A DNA stretch of 64,000 nt from CBDBJK01 sp965206395 (GCA_965206395.1 CBDBJK010000013.1:42038-106037), one strand, 5' to 3'. Shown: positions 1 through 10,189, counted from the stretch's first letter. Notes: generated by a model from the sequence alone, not told the origin. Program-made: numbers and translations.

Positions 1-82
1 TGGGCATCCCTGAATGCTCTCAACAAACCATGAATATGGCTGCCGATATGACCTGTAACGGCGTAAAGAATAGCGGAGATGT
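1..82 (+). other. 3' end of an unidentified upstream gene or leader
   Basis: One frame stays open across the whole stretch and ends in a TGA that overlaps the infB start as ATGA. A second frame stops at 31-33. In other genomes this place is held by nusA or a ylxR-like gene, but the fragment is too short to recognise either. The ATGA overlap would fit translational coupling to infB. Confidence 0.25.
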
Positions 83-1933
<1,851 letters not shown>

Positions 1934-1989
1934 GCGAAAGCCTGATCCGCGTTCAGTATTGACAACCCTTTCCTAAAGAGGCTTCCCAC

Positions 1990-2355
1990 ATGAACCGACG
2001 TATGGATCGCGTCAATGTTCTTTTGCGCCAGGAAATAAGCCGTGTGATGGCAACCGAGCTTCGAGACCCGAGGCTTTCAACTGTGGTCAGTGTAACCTAT
2101 GTAGATGCATCTCCAGACCTGCGCCACGCGAAGGTCTACATAAGCGTGCTGGGTGACGAGAACCAGAAGAAAAACACTCTCATAGCCCTCAAGTCGGCTT
2201 CCGGGTTCATACATCGTGCCATGCGTGAAGTCATTGGTATGAAAAGCGTGCCGTTTCTTTATTTTTACCTTGACAATACTATTGAACGAGCGACCGAAAT
2301 CCTTGATATGATCGATAAAGTGGCTCCTCTCTCAGAATCCGAAGACATATCATAG
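1990..2355 (+). CDS. rbfA: 30S ribosome-binding factor A
   Basis: Small KH-type ribosome maturation factor that binds the 30S subunit and helps process the 5' end of 16S rRNA. The N-terminus MNRRMDRVNVLLRQEIS and the following ELRDPRL are hallmark positions, and 121 residues is the usual size. An AGAGG motif lies upstream of the ATG. It sits between infB and truB, the order found in many bacteria. No separate nrnA/recJ-like gene lies between rbfA and truB. Confidence 0.95.
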   Translation: MNRRMDRVNVLLRQEISRVMATELRDPRLSTVVSVTYVDASPDLRHAKVYISVLGDENQKKNTLIALKSASGFIHRAMREVIGMKSVPFLYFYLDNTIERATEILDMIDKVAPLSESEDIS

Positions 2356-2363
2356 CTGAAACC

Positions 2364-3290
2364 ATGCCAAAGCAGCAATTCGACGGAATCTTGAACATAG
2401 ACAAGCCATACGGCATTACGTCTATGGATATTGTGCGCCGCATCAAACGAGCCAGCGGTCAGAAGCGCGTGGGCCACGGCGGAACCCTCGACCCCGTTGC
2501 CACAGGAGTTGTGACCATATGCTTCGGGCAGGCAACCCGCATGATGGAGCACCTTGTGGACGGCAAAAAAGAGTATCGCACTGAGATCGAGCTTGGCGTC
2601 GTCACAGACACATACGACTCGCTAGGACAGGTGGTGGAAAAGCAGGACGCCTCTTGCGTGACGCTAGACGATGTAAATCGCGTTTTAGAGACGTTCAATG
2701 GCCCCATCAAGCAGGTGCCTCCCATGTACAGCGCGCTAAAGAAACAGGGCAAACGCCTGTACGAACTGGCCCGCGCGGGAATCGAGGTCGAGAGAGAGCC
2801 GCGTGATGTCGAGGTGCATTGGATAAAAATGTTGGACTGGTCTCCTCCGATCATTACCGTGGAAGTCGGCTGCGGTCGAGGGTTCTACATGCGCTCCTTT
2901 GCTCACGACGTGGGTCAGGCGCTAGGCTGTGGCGGACATCTGAAGAGCTTGGTGCGACTGCGCAGTGGGTTTTTTAATATATCCAACGCCGTGTCTCTGG
3001 CTGAAATGGAAGAGAGGTTCGCTGACGACACCTGGGAGGACTCTCTTTATGCCCCGGATGTCGCGCTTTACAATATGCGCGCGGCAATCGTTAGCAGGCA
3101 ACTCGAAAACATCATCAACCACGGTCAACCACTTCCTCCCAATGTTCGTATTCCGCACTCGCAGGGGGAAGACCAGTGCCGTGTTTACGGTGTAGATGGC
3201 AAATTCATAGCCATCCTGAAATTCGACACGCTGTCCAAGCAATGGCAGCCAGACAAGGTGTTCTCCCTGACGTATCTTGGCGAGAAATAA
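2364..3290 (+). CDS. truB: tRNA pseudouridine(55) synthase TruB
   Basis: Isomerises U55 in the T-loop of tRNAs to pseudouridine. The opening NIDKPYGITSMDIVRRIKR is the family motif I. The catalytic Asp is D43 in HGGTLDPVATGV. The Tyr-containing motif near VPPMYSALKKQGKRLYELAR is intact. The C-terminus is longer than the catalytic core and resembles the PUA-like tail. It begins 8 bases after rbfA, so the two are probably cotranscribed. The upstream Shine-Dalgarno is weak, which would fit coupling. Confidence 0.95.
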   Translation: MPKQQFDGILNIDKPYGITSMDIVRRIKRASGQKRVGHGGTLDPVATGVVTICFGQATRMMEHLVDGKKEYRTEIELGVVTDTYDSLGQVVEKQDASCVTLDDVNRVLETFNGPIKQVPPMYSALKKQGKRLYELARAGIEVEREPRDVEVHWIKMLDWSPPIITVEVGCGRGFYMRSFAHDVGQALGCGGHLKSLVRLRSGFFNISNAVSLAEMEERFADDTWEDSLYAPDVALYNMRAAIVSRQLENIINHGQPLPPNVRIPHSQGEDQCRVYGVDGKFIAILKFDTLSKQWQPDKVFSLTYLGEK

Positions 3291-3333
3291 TGCGCGCGGG
3301 GCATTTCCAATCGACCGAAGCTAACAACGCGCC

Positions 3334-3362
3334 TTGACGCTGATAGGCGCACCTCTTACAAT
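3334..3362 (+). promoter_or_regulatory. sigma70-type promoter for rplU-rpmA-rpmE
   Basis: TTGACG at 3334-3339 and TACAAT at 3357-3362 are separated by exactly 17 bases. This places a start of transcription close to 3369, just ahead of the rplU GTG. An inverted repeat GCGCC (3329-3333)/GGCGC (3346-3350) straddles the -35 box. It could be a weak hairpin after truB or an operator. Confidence 0.6.
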
Positions 3363-3383
3363 TAATCACGAGGTTAATAAACT

Positions 3384-3701
3384 GTGGACTACGCAATAAT
3401 AGAAACAGGCGGCAAGCAATACCGCGTTCAGCAAGGCACTGTCATTCGCGTCGAATCCATTCCTGGTGACGAGGGCGACGCTATAGAGTTCGATAACGTT
3501 CTCATGGTATCCCAAGATGGCAGCCTCTCCCTTGGCACGCCTACTGTGCCCGGCGCGAAGGTTATCACCGAGGTGACCGGCAAAGGCCGTCGTAAAAAGG
3601 TCATCGTCTTCAAGTACAAAGCCAAGACGCGCTATCGCAGAAAAAACGGACACCGCCAGTCTTACACCGAATTGAAGGTAACTAGCATCTCATTAGGATA
3701 G
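3384..3701 (+). CDS. rplU: 50S ribosomal protein L21
   Basis: Structural protein of the large subunit. The start MDYAIIETGGKQYRVQQG and the tail RYRRKNGHRQSYTELKV are diagnostic, and 105 residues is the normal length. The start codon is GTG at 3384, supported by alignment of the first residues with the family. It is the first gene after a good promoter and is followed 15 bases later by rpmA, the near-universal L21-L27 pair. Confidence 0.96.
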   Translation: MDYAIIETGGKQYRVQQGTVIRVESIPGDEGDAIEFDNVLMVSQDGSLSLGTPTVPGAKVITEVTGKGRRKKVIVFKYKAKTRYRRKNGHRQSYTELKVTSISLG

Positions 3702-3716
3702 AAAGGCACACAGCTT

Positions 3717-3980
3717 ATGGCTCATAAAAAGGGCGGAGGAAGCACCAAGAACGGGCGCGACAGCAAATCCAAGCGGCTGGGCGTCAAACATTACGACAGT
3801 GAGTTAATCACCGCTGGTTCTATTATCGTCAGGCAGCGCGGCACTCGGATACATCCCGGCAATAACGTCGGAATGGGCCGAGACCATACGCTGTTTGCAC
3901 TGATAGAGGGAACGGTCAAGTTCGAACACAAGACCAAAGACAAGAAGCGTGCCAGCGTCTACCCAGTTACAACGGAGTAA
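3717..3980 (+). CDS. rpmA: 50S ribosomal protein L27
   Basis: L27 lies near the peptidyl-transferase centre of the ribosome. The sequence MAHKKGGGSTKNGRDS and the RGTRIHPGNNVGMGRDHTLF block are characteristic, and 87 residues is typical. The N-terminus begins directly with MAHKKG. It therefore lacks the cleavable extension known from Firmicutes L27. An AAAGG motif precedes the ATG by about 10 bases. Confidence 0.97.
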   Translation: MAHKKGGGSTKNGRDSKSKRLGVKHYDSELITAGSIIVRQRGTRIHPGNNVGMGRDHTLFALIEGTVKFEHKTKDKKRASVYPVTTE

Positions 3981-3991
3981 AAGAGACTTTA

Positions 3992-4198
3992 ATGAAAACA
4001 GACATCCATCCAGAATACTTTCCTGAAGCCGAAGTTCGCTGCTCCTGCGGAAGGACATATAACGTCGGCTCCACCAAGGCAGAGCTTCGTGTAGAGATAT
4101 GCAGCGAATGCCATCCCTTCTTTACGGGAGAGCAGCGCATCGTGGACACAGAAGGTAGAGTAGAGCGACTGAGGCGTCGGTTTAACCTGCAGCAGTAG
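3992..4198 (+). CDS. rpmE: 50S ribosomal protein L31, zinc-binding type
   Basis: Ribosomal protein of the central protuberance. The four zinc ligands are present as C17, C19, C37 and C40 (motifs RCSCG and ICSECHPFFTG), so this is the C+ form. Length is 68 residues, as expected. It begins 11 bases after rpmA and is followed by a strong terminator, closing the rplU-rpmA-rpmE transcript. Confidence 0.96.
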   Translation: MKTDIHPEYFPEAEVRCSCGRTYNVGSTKAELRVEICSECHPFFTGEQRIVDTEGRVERLRRRFNLQQ

Positions 4199-4231
4199 GA
4201 TATTCACGTCTTATCAAAGTAGCCAAAACCG

Positions 4232-4260
4232 GGGGGTGAGGAGTCTCACCCCCTTTTTCT
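4232..4260 (+). terminator. rho-independent terminator after rpmE
   Basis: A perfect 9-bp stem (GGGGGTGAG 4232-4240 with CTCACCCCC 4245-4253) has a 4-base loop and is followed by TTTTTCTT. This is the clearest terminator in the window. It lies upstream of the likely start of the next gene, which argues against a GTG start at 4236 for that gene. Confidence 0.93.
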
Positions 4261-4283
4261 TAATCAAACGTCGCTTATGGGGT

Positions 4284-5210
4284 ATGAGTATGCAGAACAA
4301 GCCCACTTACGGCGGACAGGCGGTTATCGAAGGTGTGATGATAAGGGGGCAAAACCACATCTCTGTCGCGGTGCGCCGCCCCGACGGCACCATCGCCATT
4401 CAGATGCAGCCCCTCAGCCAATTGTTCACCGGACGCCTCAGAAAATTACCTCTGGTTAGAGGCGTCATCGTCCTCATAGAGACCCTGACGCTGGGCATGA
4501 AGGCGCTTAGCTTTTCCGCAAACGTCGGCCTGGAAGCAGAGGGTGAGGAGCTAGGCAAGGGAGCCATGGCTGGCATGATAGCCTTCTCCTTGCTGTTCGC
4601 GGTTGGACTGTTCTTCCTCGTGCCTGTCTTTGCGAGCAAGGCGCTTGAGGGCGTGCTGGGGTCAGACCTCGCAAGCAACATCGCGGAAGGCGCTATCAGG
4701 CTGGGCCTCTTTTTCGCCTACATCGTCCTTATTGGTCGGATGAGCGAAATCAAGCGGGTGTTCATGTACCACGGCGCGGAGCATATGACAGTCCACGCTC
4801 AGGAGCGCGGAGACCCGCTCGATATAAAATCAGTCCGCAAGTATCCAACAGCTCACCCTCGTTGTGGAACCGCCTTTCTGCTCGTTGTGATGGTCGTGTC
4901 CATCCTCGCGTTCGTCTTCGTTGGAAGAGATCCGTTATGGTGGCTCATTACCTCGCGTGTGGTGCTAATCCCCGTCATCGCTTCCGTCAGCTACGAGATG
5001 ATTCGCTTCAGCGGGTTTCACGCTAGCAATCCACTGGTACAGTTGATTACCGGTCCTAGCCTCGCGTTGCAGGCGCTGACGACCCGCCAGCCCGACGACG
5101 ACCAGATAGAGATAGCAATCGCGGCGATGCAGCACACCCTCGACGCCGATCAGGGCAAGTTGCCGAACGCAGAAAGTGCAGGGCAAGCAGAAGCGCGGGT
5201 AGAGGATTAA
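4284..5210 (+). CDS. DUF1385 family membrane protein
   Basis: Conserved integral membrane protein of unknown function, widespread next to rpmE and prfA. The family signature YGGQAVIEGVMIRG opens the protein. HGAEHMTVHA and HPRCGTAFL lie between hydrophobic segments (around residues 90-115, 135-155, 205-230 and 235-260 of this start). The reading frame extends upstream to a GTG at 4236, but that lies inside the terminator hairpin, so the ATG at 4284 (or 4290) is preferred. The C-terminal tail is hydrophilic. DUF1385 proteins are often annotated YqhQ-like. Confidence 0.85.
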   Translation: MSMQNKPTYGGQAVIEGVMIRGQNHISVAVRRPDGTIAIQMQPLSQLFTGRLRKLPLVRGVIVLIETLTLGMKALSFSANVGLEAEGEELGKGAMAGMIAFSLLFAVGLFFLVPVFASKALEGVLGSDLASNIAEGAIRLGLFFAYIVLIGRMSEIKRVFMYHGAEHMTVHAQERGDPLDIKSVRKYPTAHPRCGTAFLLVVMVVSILAFVFVGRDPLWWLITSRVVLIPVIASVSYEMIRFSGFHASNPLVQLITGPSLALQALTTRQPDDDQIEIAIAAMQHTLDADQGKLPNAESAGQAEARVED

Positions 5211-5260
5211 TATTTAAAGTTTAGTTCGTTCTTTCCGGTCGGCCAGTCAGCGTTCATGCA

Positions 5261-5269
5261 TGGTATAAT
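5261..5269 (+). promoter_or_regulatory. extended -10 promoter element
   Basis: TGG followed by TATAAT (5264-5269) forms an extended -10 box. No good -35 is visible. It lies about 33 bases before the ATG of the interrupted hydrolase/methyltransferase gene, which has a GGAGG ribosome-binding site at 5290-5294. Confidence 0.55.
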
Positions 5270-5883
5270 CCGCTCACCAACAAGAATGCGGAGGTTTCAA
5301 TATGGCTGCCGAGGAACATCTCACCGTCGAAGAACGTATCTTACAGCTCCTTCAGCACTTGGGAATTCAGAAAGCTCACTTTGCGGCCTGTGAACCCCAA
5401 GACTACGCTAGTCTTGTCACGAATCATCCAGAGGTCATTGCTTCGCTGACATTGGCTTGCCCGCGGCTTCCTGATGCCAGAGTTCTTGGTCCAATTACCG
5501 ATAGGCTGTTGGTGATTACAGGCGACCGAGGCACTGGTGCGAAAACACTGTCGAAAGTGACCGAGTCGCTTGAAGGGGCCACTCTAGCCAAGCTCCCGGG
5601 GTTTTCTGGTATTACATGGGACGACCCCATGCGTGTGAAAGGGACGGAAGCCCTTAACGCAATCACGGAATTCCTAAGAAATATCGACCAACCAGAAGTG
5701 CTTGATGTTTCCTCTGACGATGAGGGAGAGGTAGCGGGAATAACCTATCGGGCGGTGGGAACCGGCGCTCCTCTGGTCTTGCTACCTCTTGGTCTGAGGT
5801 GGTACCCAAAAACTAGACAACTGGCTAAGAGAGAGTCCAGCTCCTAAAATAACCGGCAACTAACCGACGTGAAGGAGCAGGAC

Positions 5884-6168
5884 ATGAAGCAGACGAGGAA
5901 TAAGCACAGTCCGGCGTTCAAGGCCAAGGTGGCCCTGGCCGCCCTTGCGGGGGAAGGGACCATCGCCCAGCTGGCCAGCCGATTTGAGGTCCATCCCAGT
6001 CAGATTCACGCCTGGAAAAGGGCCCTGGTGGAAGGAGCCCCGGAGCTATTTGCCACCAATCAGAAATCCCAGGAGAAAGCCAAGGAAGCTCAGATTAACC
6101 ACCTCTACCGGCACATCGGCCAGCTGAAGGTGGAACGCGATTTTTTGTCGGAAAGGTCCGGTCTATGA
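5884..6168 (+). CDS. IS3-family transposase OrfA (DNA-binding)
   Basis: The 94-residue protein has a helix-turn-helix of the transposase_8 type (about residues 8-50: FKAKVALAALAGEGTIAQLA then SRFEVHPSQIHAWKRAL) and a basic coiled-coil-like C-terminus. It recognises the element's ends and regulates OrfB or OrfAB. The ATG at 5884 follows a GGAG motif, and an upstream in-frame GTG (5869) is less likely. The stop overlaps the orfB start as ATGA. Confidence 0.9.
   Translation: MKQTRNKHSPAFKAKVALAALAGEGTIAQLASRFEVHPSQIHAWKRALVEGAPELFATNQKSQEKAKEAQINHLYRHIGQLKVERDFLSERSGL
6141..6147 (+). promoter_or_regulatory. probable -1 frameshift heptamer T TTT TTG
   Basis: The run T-TTT-TTG is phased exactly as X-XXY-YYZ in the orfA frame. 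After a -1 slip the frame is open from 6144 into orfB. A fused OrfAB transposase, the catalytic form in most IS3 elements, could therefore be made here. Confidence 0.55.
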
Positions 6169-7100
6169 GTCGCAGCATACGGCGAGCCATGATAGACCGA
6201 GACCACCAGCAGCTGTCTTTGGTGCGTCAATGTATCCTGCTGGACGTCAGCCGGGCCTCGGTGTACTACCGGCCGGTACCGACCAGGGCAGAAGACCTGG
6301 AGTTGATGGCCCTGATGGACCGTCAGTATTTGAAGACCCCCTTCTACGGCTCCAGGAAGATGAAGGCCTGGCTGCTGCAACAGGGCTATCTGGTGAGCCG
6401 AAAAAGGGTTCGAAGGCTGATGCGGTTGATGGGTCTGGAAGCCATCTACCGGCGTCCCAACACCAGCAAACCAGCGCCGGGACACCGGATCTTTCCCTAT
6501 CTGCTGAAGGGAGTGGAGGTTAATCGGGTCGACCAGGTCTGGGCCGCGGACATCACCTACATCCCCATGGCGAAGGGCTTCCTGTACCTGGTGGCCATCA
6601 TGGACTGGCACAGCCGGCACGTGCTGGCCTGGAAGCTCTCCAACACCATGGACACCAGCTTCTGCGTGGCGGCGTTGGAGGAAGCCCTGGGTAAGGGACG
6701 ACCGGAGATATTCAACACCGACCAGGGGAGTCAGTTCACCAGTGAGGCCTTTACCCAGACGTTGCAGGAGCAGAGGGTCCAGGTCAGCATGGATGGTAAG
6801 GGTAGGTACCTGGACAACATCTTCGTGGAGCGGCTGTGGCGGAGCATCAAGTACGAGGAGGTGTATCTGAAAGCTTACCAGACCGTCGCCGAGGCCCGAA
6901 CTGGGATCAATGCCTACCTGGAGTTCTACAACCGGCAGAGGCCTCACCAGGCTTTGGGCTACCGGACCCCAGCAGAGGTGTACCAACATGGCCAGGAAGA
7001 AAGGGGAGCAGCAGCTGAAGAAGCAGGGCTGCCATCGGGCTTGGTGAAACCTAGCGCAGGGGTGGGAGACTCTCTTAATTTAGCCCTCGTGCTGTCTTAA
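6165..7100 (+). CDS. IS3-family transposase OrfB (DDE integrase core)
   Basis: The protein has 311 residues. An HTH_21-like N-terminal part (YGSRKMKAWLLQQGYLVSRK) is followed by an rve integrase core. The catalytic triad is D129 (WAADITYIP), D186 (FNTDQGSQFTS) and E222 (NIFVERLWRSIKYEEVY), with 35 residues between the last two, the classic D(35)E spacing. The C-terminus has the common YNRQRPHQALGYRTPAEVY. The gene is complete and undamaged. It may be translated by coupling at the ATGA overlap or as a frameshift fusion with OrfA. Confidence 0.95.
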   Translation: MSRSIRRAMIDRDHQQLSLVRQCILLDVSRASVYYRPVPTRAEDLELMALMDRQYLKTPFYGSRKMKAWLLQQGYLVSRKRVRRLMRLMGLEAIYRRPNTSKPAPGHRIFPYLLKGVEVNRVDQVWAADITYIPMAKGFLYLVAIMDWHSRHVLAWKLSNTMDTSFCVAALEEALGKGRPEIFNTDQGSQFTSEAFTQTLQEQRVQVSMDGKGRYLDNIFVERLWRSIKYEEVYLKAYQTVAEARTGINAYLEFYNRQRPHQALGYRTPAEVYQHGQEERGAAAEEAGLPSGLVKPSAGVGDSLNLALVLS

Positions 7101-7998
7101 TAATGGGGTCCACCTTAGTCTGGCTGCTTCGCAATGGGACCCCGTCATCCCAGCACTCAGCAGGCACTATCGCACCATCACCCTCAGTGGAGCATATCTT
7201 GGCTCTGTGGCCGGTCTTGACAGGCGAGGACAATTACCGGGCTGGCTGAGAGTCTTCCGAACTCTTGTAGAGGAAGTTGAACTCCAGCCGGGTGAAAGAG
7301 TACTGGATGTTGGATGTGGCACTGGGGTTTTAGACCGATGGCTGGCTCGCAGAACTGGTGGAGTGAACCCAATCACGGCTGTTGACATTAGCCATTACAT
7401 GCTACGTGAAGCGGCCGCGTTCGCAAAGAACGAAGGATTAGAAGACACAATCCACTTCCAGGAAGGAAACGCCGAGTCACTCCCGTTTGCGGACAGCAGT
7501 TTCGATGTTGTCATTTCATGCACGGTGATAGGGGAGTGTAATGCAGACAAGATGCTCTCAGAGATGGTGAGAGTGGCTAGACTTGGTGGAAGAATCGGTG
7601 TAATGGTGCAAGCATTTGATATGCATTCGCCAGTAAATGTTTCGTTACCTGCTGATATTAAAGCCAAAGTAGAGGCACTCGGCGGAGGTCAAGTGAGCGA
7701 GGGGGGATGTGCAGATGTTAGCCTCTATCATCGCTTCGTAAAGGCTGAGCTTGATGATGTACGGATGTGTCCTCAATTGGCTACTTTCCAGAATCCGAGC
7801 CCTCTGTTTCCTGGGCCCTTAAATACGCGGCTAGCGACTCTAAATCCCGAGGAATTAAGGAAATGGGATGAGGCGGTTACTAAAGCAAGAAGCGAGGGAA
7901 CGTTCTTCACTACCTTACAATTTCATTGTGCGGTAGGAACTAAGTCTTGACCTAATTCAGAGATTATCTCCTCTTCCTGTGAGAGAGATTTAAAGTGA

Positions 7999-8015
7999 GG
8001 GCGGACGTTCTGCCC
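7999..8015 (+). terminator. weak hairpin between convergent genes
   Basis: A 7-bp stem (7999-8005 with 8009-8015, one G-T pair) has a CGT loop. It lies between the methyltransferase remnant and hisIE, which converge here. It lacks a clear T-run on either strand, so it may act only as a barrier. Confidence 0.35.
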
Positions 8016-8083
8016 CCAACCTCGTTATTTGATTTCAATGCAGAGGTCAGTAGTAGTCATCAAGATTTCGCCTGGGCTTTACA

Positions 8084-8704
8084 CTAGCCCTGCCGTTGCC
8101 TAAGCTCCTGCCAAACGTCTTCGGGCCTCGCGCCTGACGCCGACAGCAGAACGAGCGCATGATAGAAAAGGTCACCAAGCTCTCGGACGAGATGCTCCTT
8201 GTCGCCTTTGACTCCGGCGATGGCGGCTTCACCCGCTTCTTCGATGACCTTCTGGCTGATGCGATCAACGCCCTCCTTTAGTAGCTGCGCCGTGTAACTG
8301 CCCTCCGGCATGTCGCGCTTGCGGTCCTGAATGACCGAGAATAGCTCTTCCATGACACCCGGCCCCTTCTCCTCCTTCACGAATTCGGGAAGCTCGTCGA
8401 ACGACGTGAAGAAGCAGGTGGGGTTACCCGTATGGCAGATAGGGCCATCTGGCTCGACCTGAAGAAGAATCGTGTCGCCGTCACAGTCCATCGACGCCGA
8501 CTTTATCCGCATGTAGTTGCCTGATACCTCGCCCTTATGCCACAAATCGGAGCGGCTGCGGCTGTAGAACCAGACCTCGCCGCCCTCCAGCGTGCGCTTG
8601 ATGGAGCCGGGGTTCATGTAGCCCAGCATGATGACCTCGCCGGTAGTAGCGTTCTGAGCGACTGCCGGAACCAGGCCCTTTTCGTCTAGTTGAATCTCTG
8701 CCAT
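8084..8704 (-). CDS. hisIE: bifunctional phosphoribosyl-AMP cyclohydrolase/phosphoribosyl-ATP pyrophosphatase
   Basis: Catalyses steps 2 and 3 of histidine biosynthesis. The HisI half (about 1-105) has VWFYSRSRSDLWHKGE and the metal-binding cysteines in SMDCDGD and CHTGNPTCFF. The HisE half (about 118-200) has the MazG-like helices VIEEAGEAAIAGVKGD and RELGDLFYHALVLL. The fusion order I-E is the usual one. A GGTGAG motif lies just before the ATG. It is the last gene of the minus-strand his operon, 46 bases after hisF. Confidence 0.95.
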   Translation of the reverse strand: MAEIQLDEKGLVPAVAQNATTGEVIMLGYMNPGSIKRTLEGGEVWFYSRSRSDLWHKGEVSGNYMRIKSASMDCDGDTILLQVEPDGPICHTGNPTCFFTSFDELPEFVKEEKGPGVMEELFSVIQDRKRDMPEGSYTAQLLKEGVDRISQKVIEEAGEAAIAGVKGDKEHLVRELGDLFYHALVLLSASGARPEDVWQELRQRQG

Positions 8705-8750
8705 GCTCTCACCTTGGGTATGTTATTGCGTGACGCGTTGGTCTTCTTCA

Positions 8751-9590
8751 TCAAGCCTCAGAAAACGGACGCATCGGTAAGCCCTTCTGCGTCAGAAACT
8801 CCTTGGCCTCGCTGATGCGGTAATCGCCATAATGGAAGATGCTGGCAGCCAGAACCGCGTCGGCCTTGCCGACCTCCAGCGCCTCATAGAGATGCTCCAG
8901 GTTTCCCGCGCCGCCGCTTGCGATGACCGGAATGGAAACGCGCTCGGAAATTGTCCGCATAAGCTCGAGATCGTAGCCCGTTTGCTGACCGTCGGTGTCC
9001 ATGCTGGTTATGAGCAATTCTCCGGCCCCCAACTCGGCGACACGACCAGCCCACTTGATGGCGTCAATGCCCATAGGGGTGCGACCACCGCGCGTGTACA
9101 CCTCCCACCTGGACGCTTCGTCCAGTGCGACGTCACTCTCCGACATCTGCGCTACTTCGACGTGAGAGGTATCGCGTCCGTCGTCTGGAATGGCTTTGAC
9201 ATCTATCGCCACGACGATGCACTGGCTGCCGAAGAAATCAGACGCTTCGGAAACCAGGCCAGGGTTCTGAACGGCGGCGGTGTTGAGCGACACCTTATCA
9301 GCCCCAGACTCCAGCATCCTGCGCATGTCCTCGACCTTGCGCAGGCCTCCGCCAACGGTTAGAGGTATGAAGACCTCCTCCGACACCTGCTTGACGACGT
9401 TCAGCATGATGTCTCTTGCGTCGGAGCTTGCGGTTATATCCAGGAACACCAACTCGTCGGCTCCTTCGCGGTTGTAGAACGAGGCCATTTCCGCAGGGTC
9501 GCCCGCATCGCGGATGTTCACGAAGCTAACGCCTTTCACCACCCGCCCCTGGTCTATGTCGAGGCAAGGAATGATTCTCTTGGTTAGCAT
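8751..9590 (-). CDS. hisF: imidazole glycerol phosphate synthase subunit HisF
   Basis: Cyclase subunit that uses ammonia from HisH to close the imidazole ring, giving IGP and AICAR. The (beta/alpha)8 barrel starts MLTKRIIPCLDIDQGRVVKG with catalytic D11. The second catalytic Asp lies in VVAIDVKAI. The phosphate-binding strands GGGLR and ASGGAGN are present. At 279 residues it is about 25 longer than usual. The extra residues lie after VVAIDVKAI and before WEVYTRGGRTP, a lineage-specific loop near the active face. Confidence 0.95.
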   Translation of the reverse strand: MLTKRIIPCLDIDQGRVVKGVSFVNIRDAGDPAEMASFYNREGADELVFLDITASSDARDIMLNVVKQVSEEVFIPLTVGGGLRKVEDMRRMLESGADKVSLNTAAVQNPGLVSEASDFFGSQCIVVAIDVKAIPDDGRDTSHVEVAQMSESDVALDEASRWEVYTRGGRTPMGIDAIKWAGRVAELGAGELLITSMDTDGQQTGYDLELMRTISERVSIPVIASGGAGNLEHLYEALEVGKADAVLAASIFHYGDYRISEAKEFLTQKGLPMRPFSEA

Positions 9591-9595
9591 TATGC

Positions 9596-10165
9596 CTACT
9601 TTTGCATGAGGAGCATATACTGGCTATCGTTAAGCTCGTGCTTCACCTGGGCGTGGAGTCCCGCTTTCTGTGCCATTTCATCCAGGTCCGAATCGTCGAT
9701 GCGCTCCTCTAGGGGCGGTCCTTTCTCCGTCTCTCGCTTTTGCCATTCAAGTATGGCTAGCCATCCGCCTTTTCGAATGGAGCGCTCCGCTTCCTCAAGC
9801 AAACCTGTGGCGCTGTCGGCCTCATGCAAGACGAAAGCAATAATCGCCCCGTCCAGACTCTCATCTTCCAGGGGAATCTTGTCTTCCTTGGTCAGCTTGA
9901 ACTCAACATTCGTAAGGTGTATGTCGTCAACCGCTTTCTTGGCAGCGTCGAGCATTTCCTGCTGAATGTCGAGCGCGTACACCTTGCCATCGAACAGGTA
10001 TTTCCCCAGAGGCACAGTGAAGAACCCTGGCCCGCATCCAACGTCCGCGATTTGCTGATATGGCAGCATCGGAAGTAGCGACAGCAGTCGCAGAGGATCG
10101 AGGTTTTCGTATCGCTCAGGTGATAGCAGGGCGTCTTTGTTTTTGGGATCGAACTTACGAGCCAT
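9596..10165 (-). CDS. class I SAM-dependent methyltransferase in the his operon
   Basis: A 189-residue methyltransferase of the UbiE/Methyltransf_11 type. Motif I is IADVGCGPGFFTVPL, the acidic SAM ribose residue lies in ALDIQQEML, and there is an IIAFVLHE motif near the post-II strand. The substrate cannot be read from the sequence. It sits between hisA (24 bases upstream) and hisF (5 bases downstream), clearly cotranscribed but not a known histidine enzyme. It may simply be carried in the operon. The GAGG ribosome-binding site is good. Confidence 0.85.
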   Translation of the reverse strand: MARKFDPKNKDALLSPERYENLDPLRLLSLLPMLPYQQIADVGCGPGFFTVPLGKYLFDGKVYALDIQQEMLDAAKKAVDDIHLTNVEFKLTKEDKIPLEDESLDGAIIAFVLHEADSATGLLEEAERSIRKGGWLAILEWQKRETEKGPPLEERIDDSDLDEMAQKAGLHAQVKHELNDSQYMLLMQK

Positions 10166-10189
10166 GTTTTTTTGACCTCTTGATTTTGA

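Larger units (their letters stand above)
5795..7117 (+). mobile_element. complete IS3-family insertion sequence
   Basis: Length is 1,323 bp. The imperfect terminal inverted repeats begin TGAGGTGGTACCC at the left and, on the opposite strand, TAAGGTGGACCCC at the right. The flanking direct repeat is GTC (5792-5794 and 7118-7120), the 3-bp duplication typical of IS3. It contains orfA and orfB in the usual -1 relation, both intact, so it may be recent and active. Base composition is more GC-rich than the flanking gene. Confidence 0.93.
5302..7950 (+). pseudogene. hydrolase-like/SAM methyltransferase fusion, split by an IS3 element
   Basis: Two coding pieces (5302-5794 and 7121-7950) are separated by an insertion sequence. 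Removing the element plus one copy of its 3-bp duplication (1,326 bases, a multiple of 3) joins them in frame through PLVLLPLGLAASQWDPVIPA. The restored protein would be about 440 residues. The N-terminal part resembles the core of an alpha/beta hydrolase but has no obvious nucleophile motif. The C-terminal part is a class I SAM methyltransferase with motif I VLDVGCGTG and a motif II-like AVDIS. The second piece could still be translated from GTG 7207, keeping the methyltransferase fold. Substrate unknown. Confidence 0.85.

Noticed and set aside
4236..4283. Upstream GTG start for the DUF1385 gene
   Set aside because: It lies within the terminator stem of the preceding operon, and the family N-terminus aligns only from about 4284.
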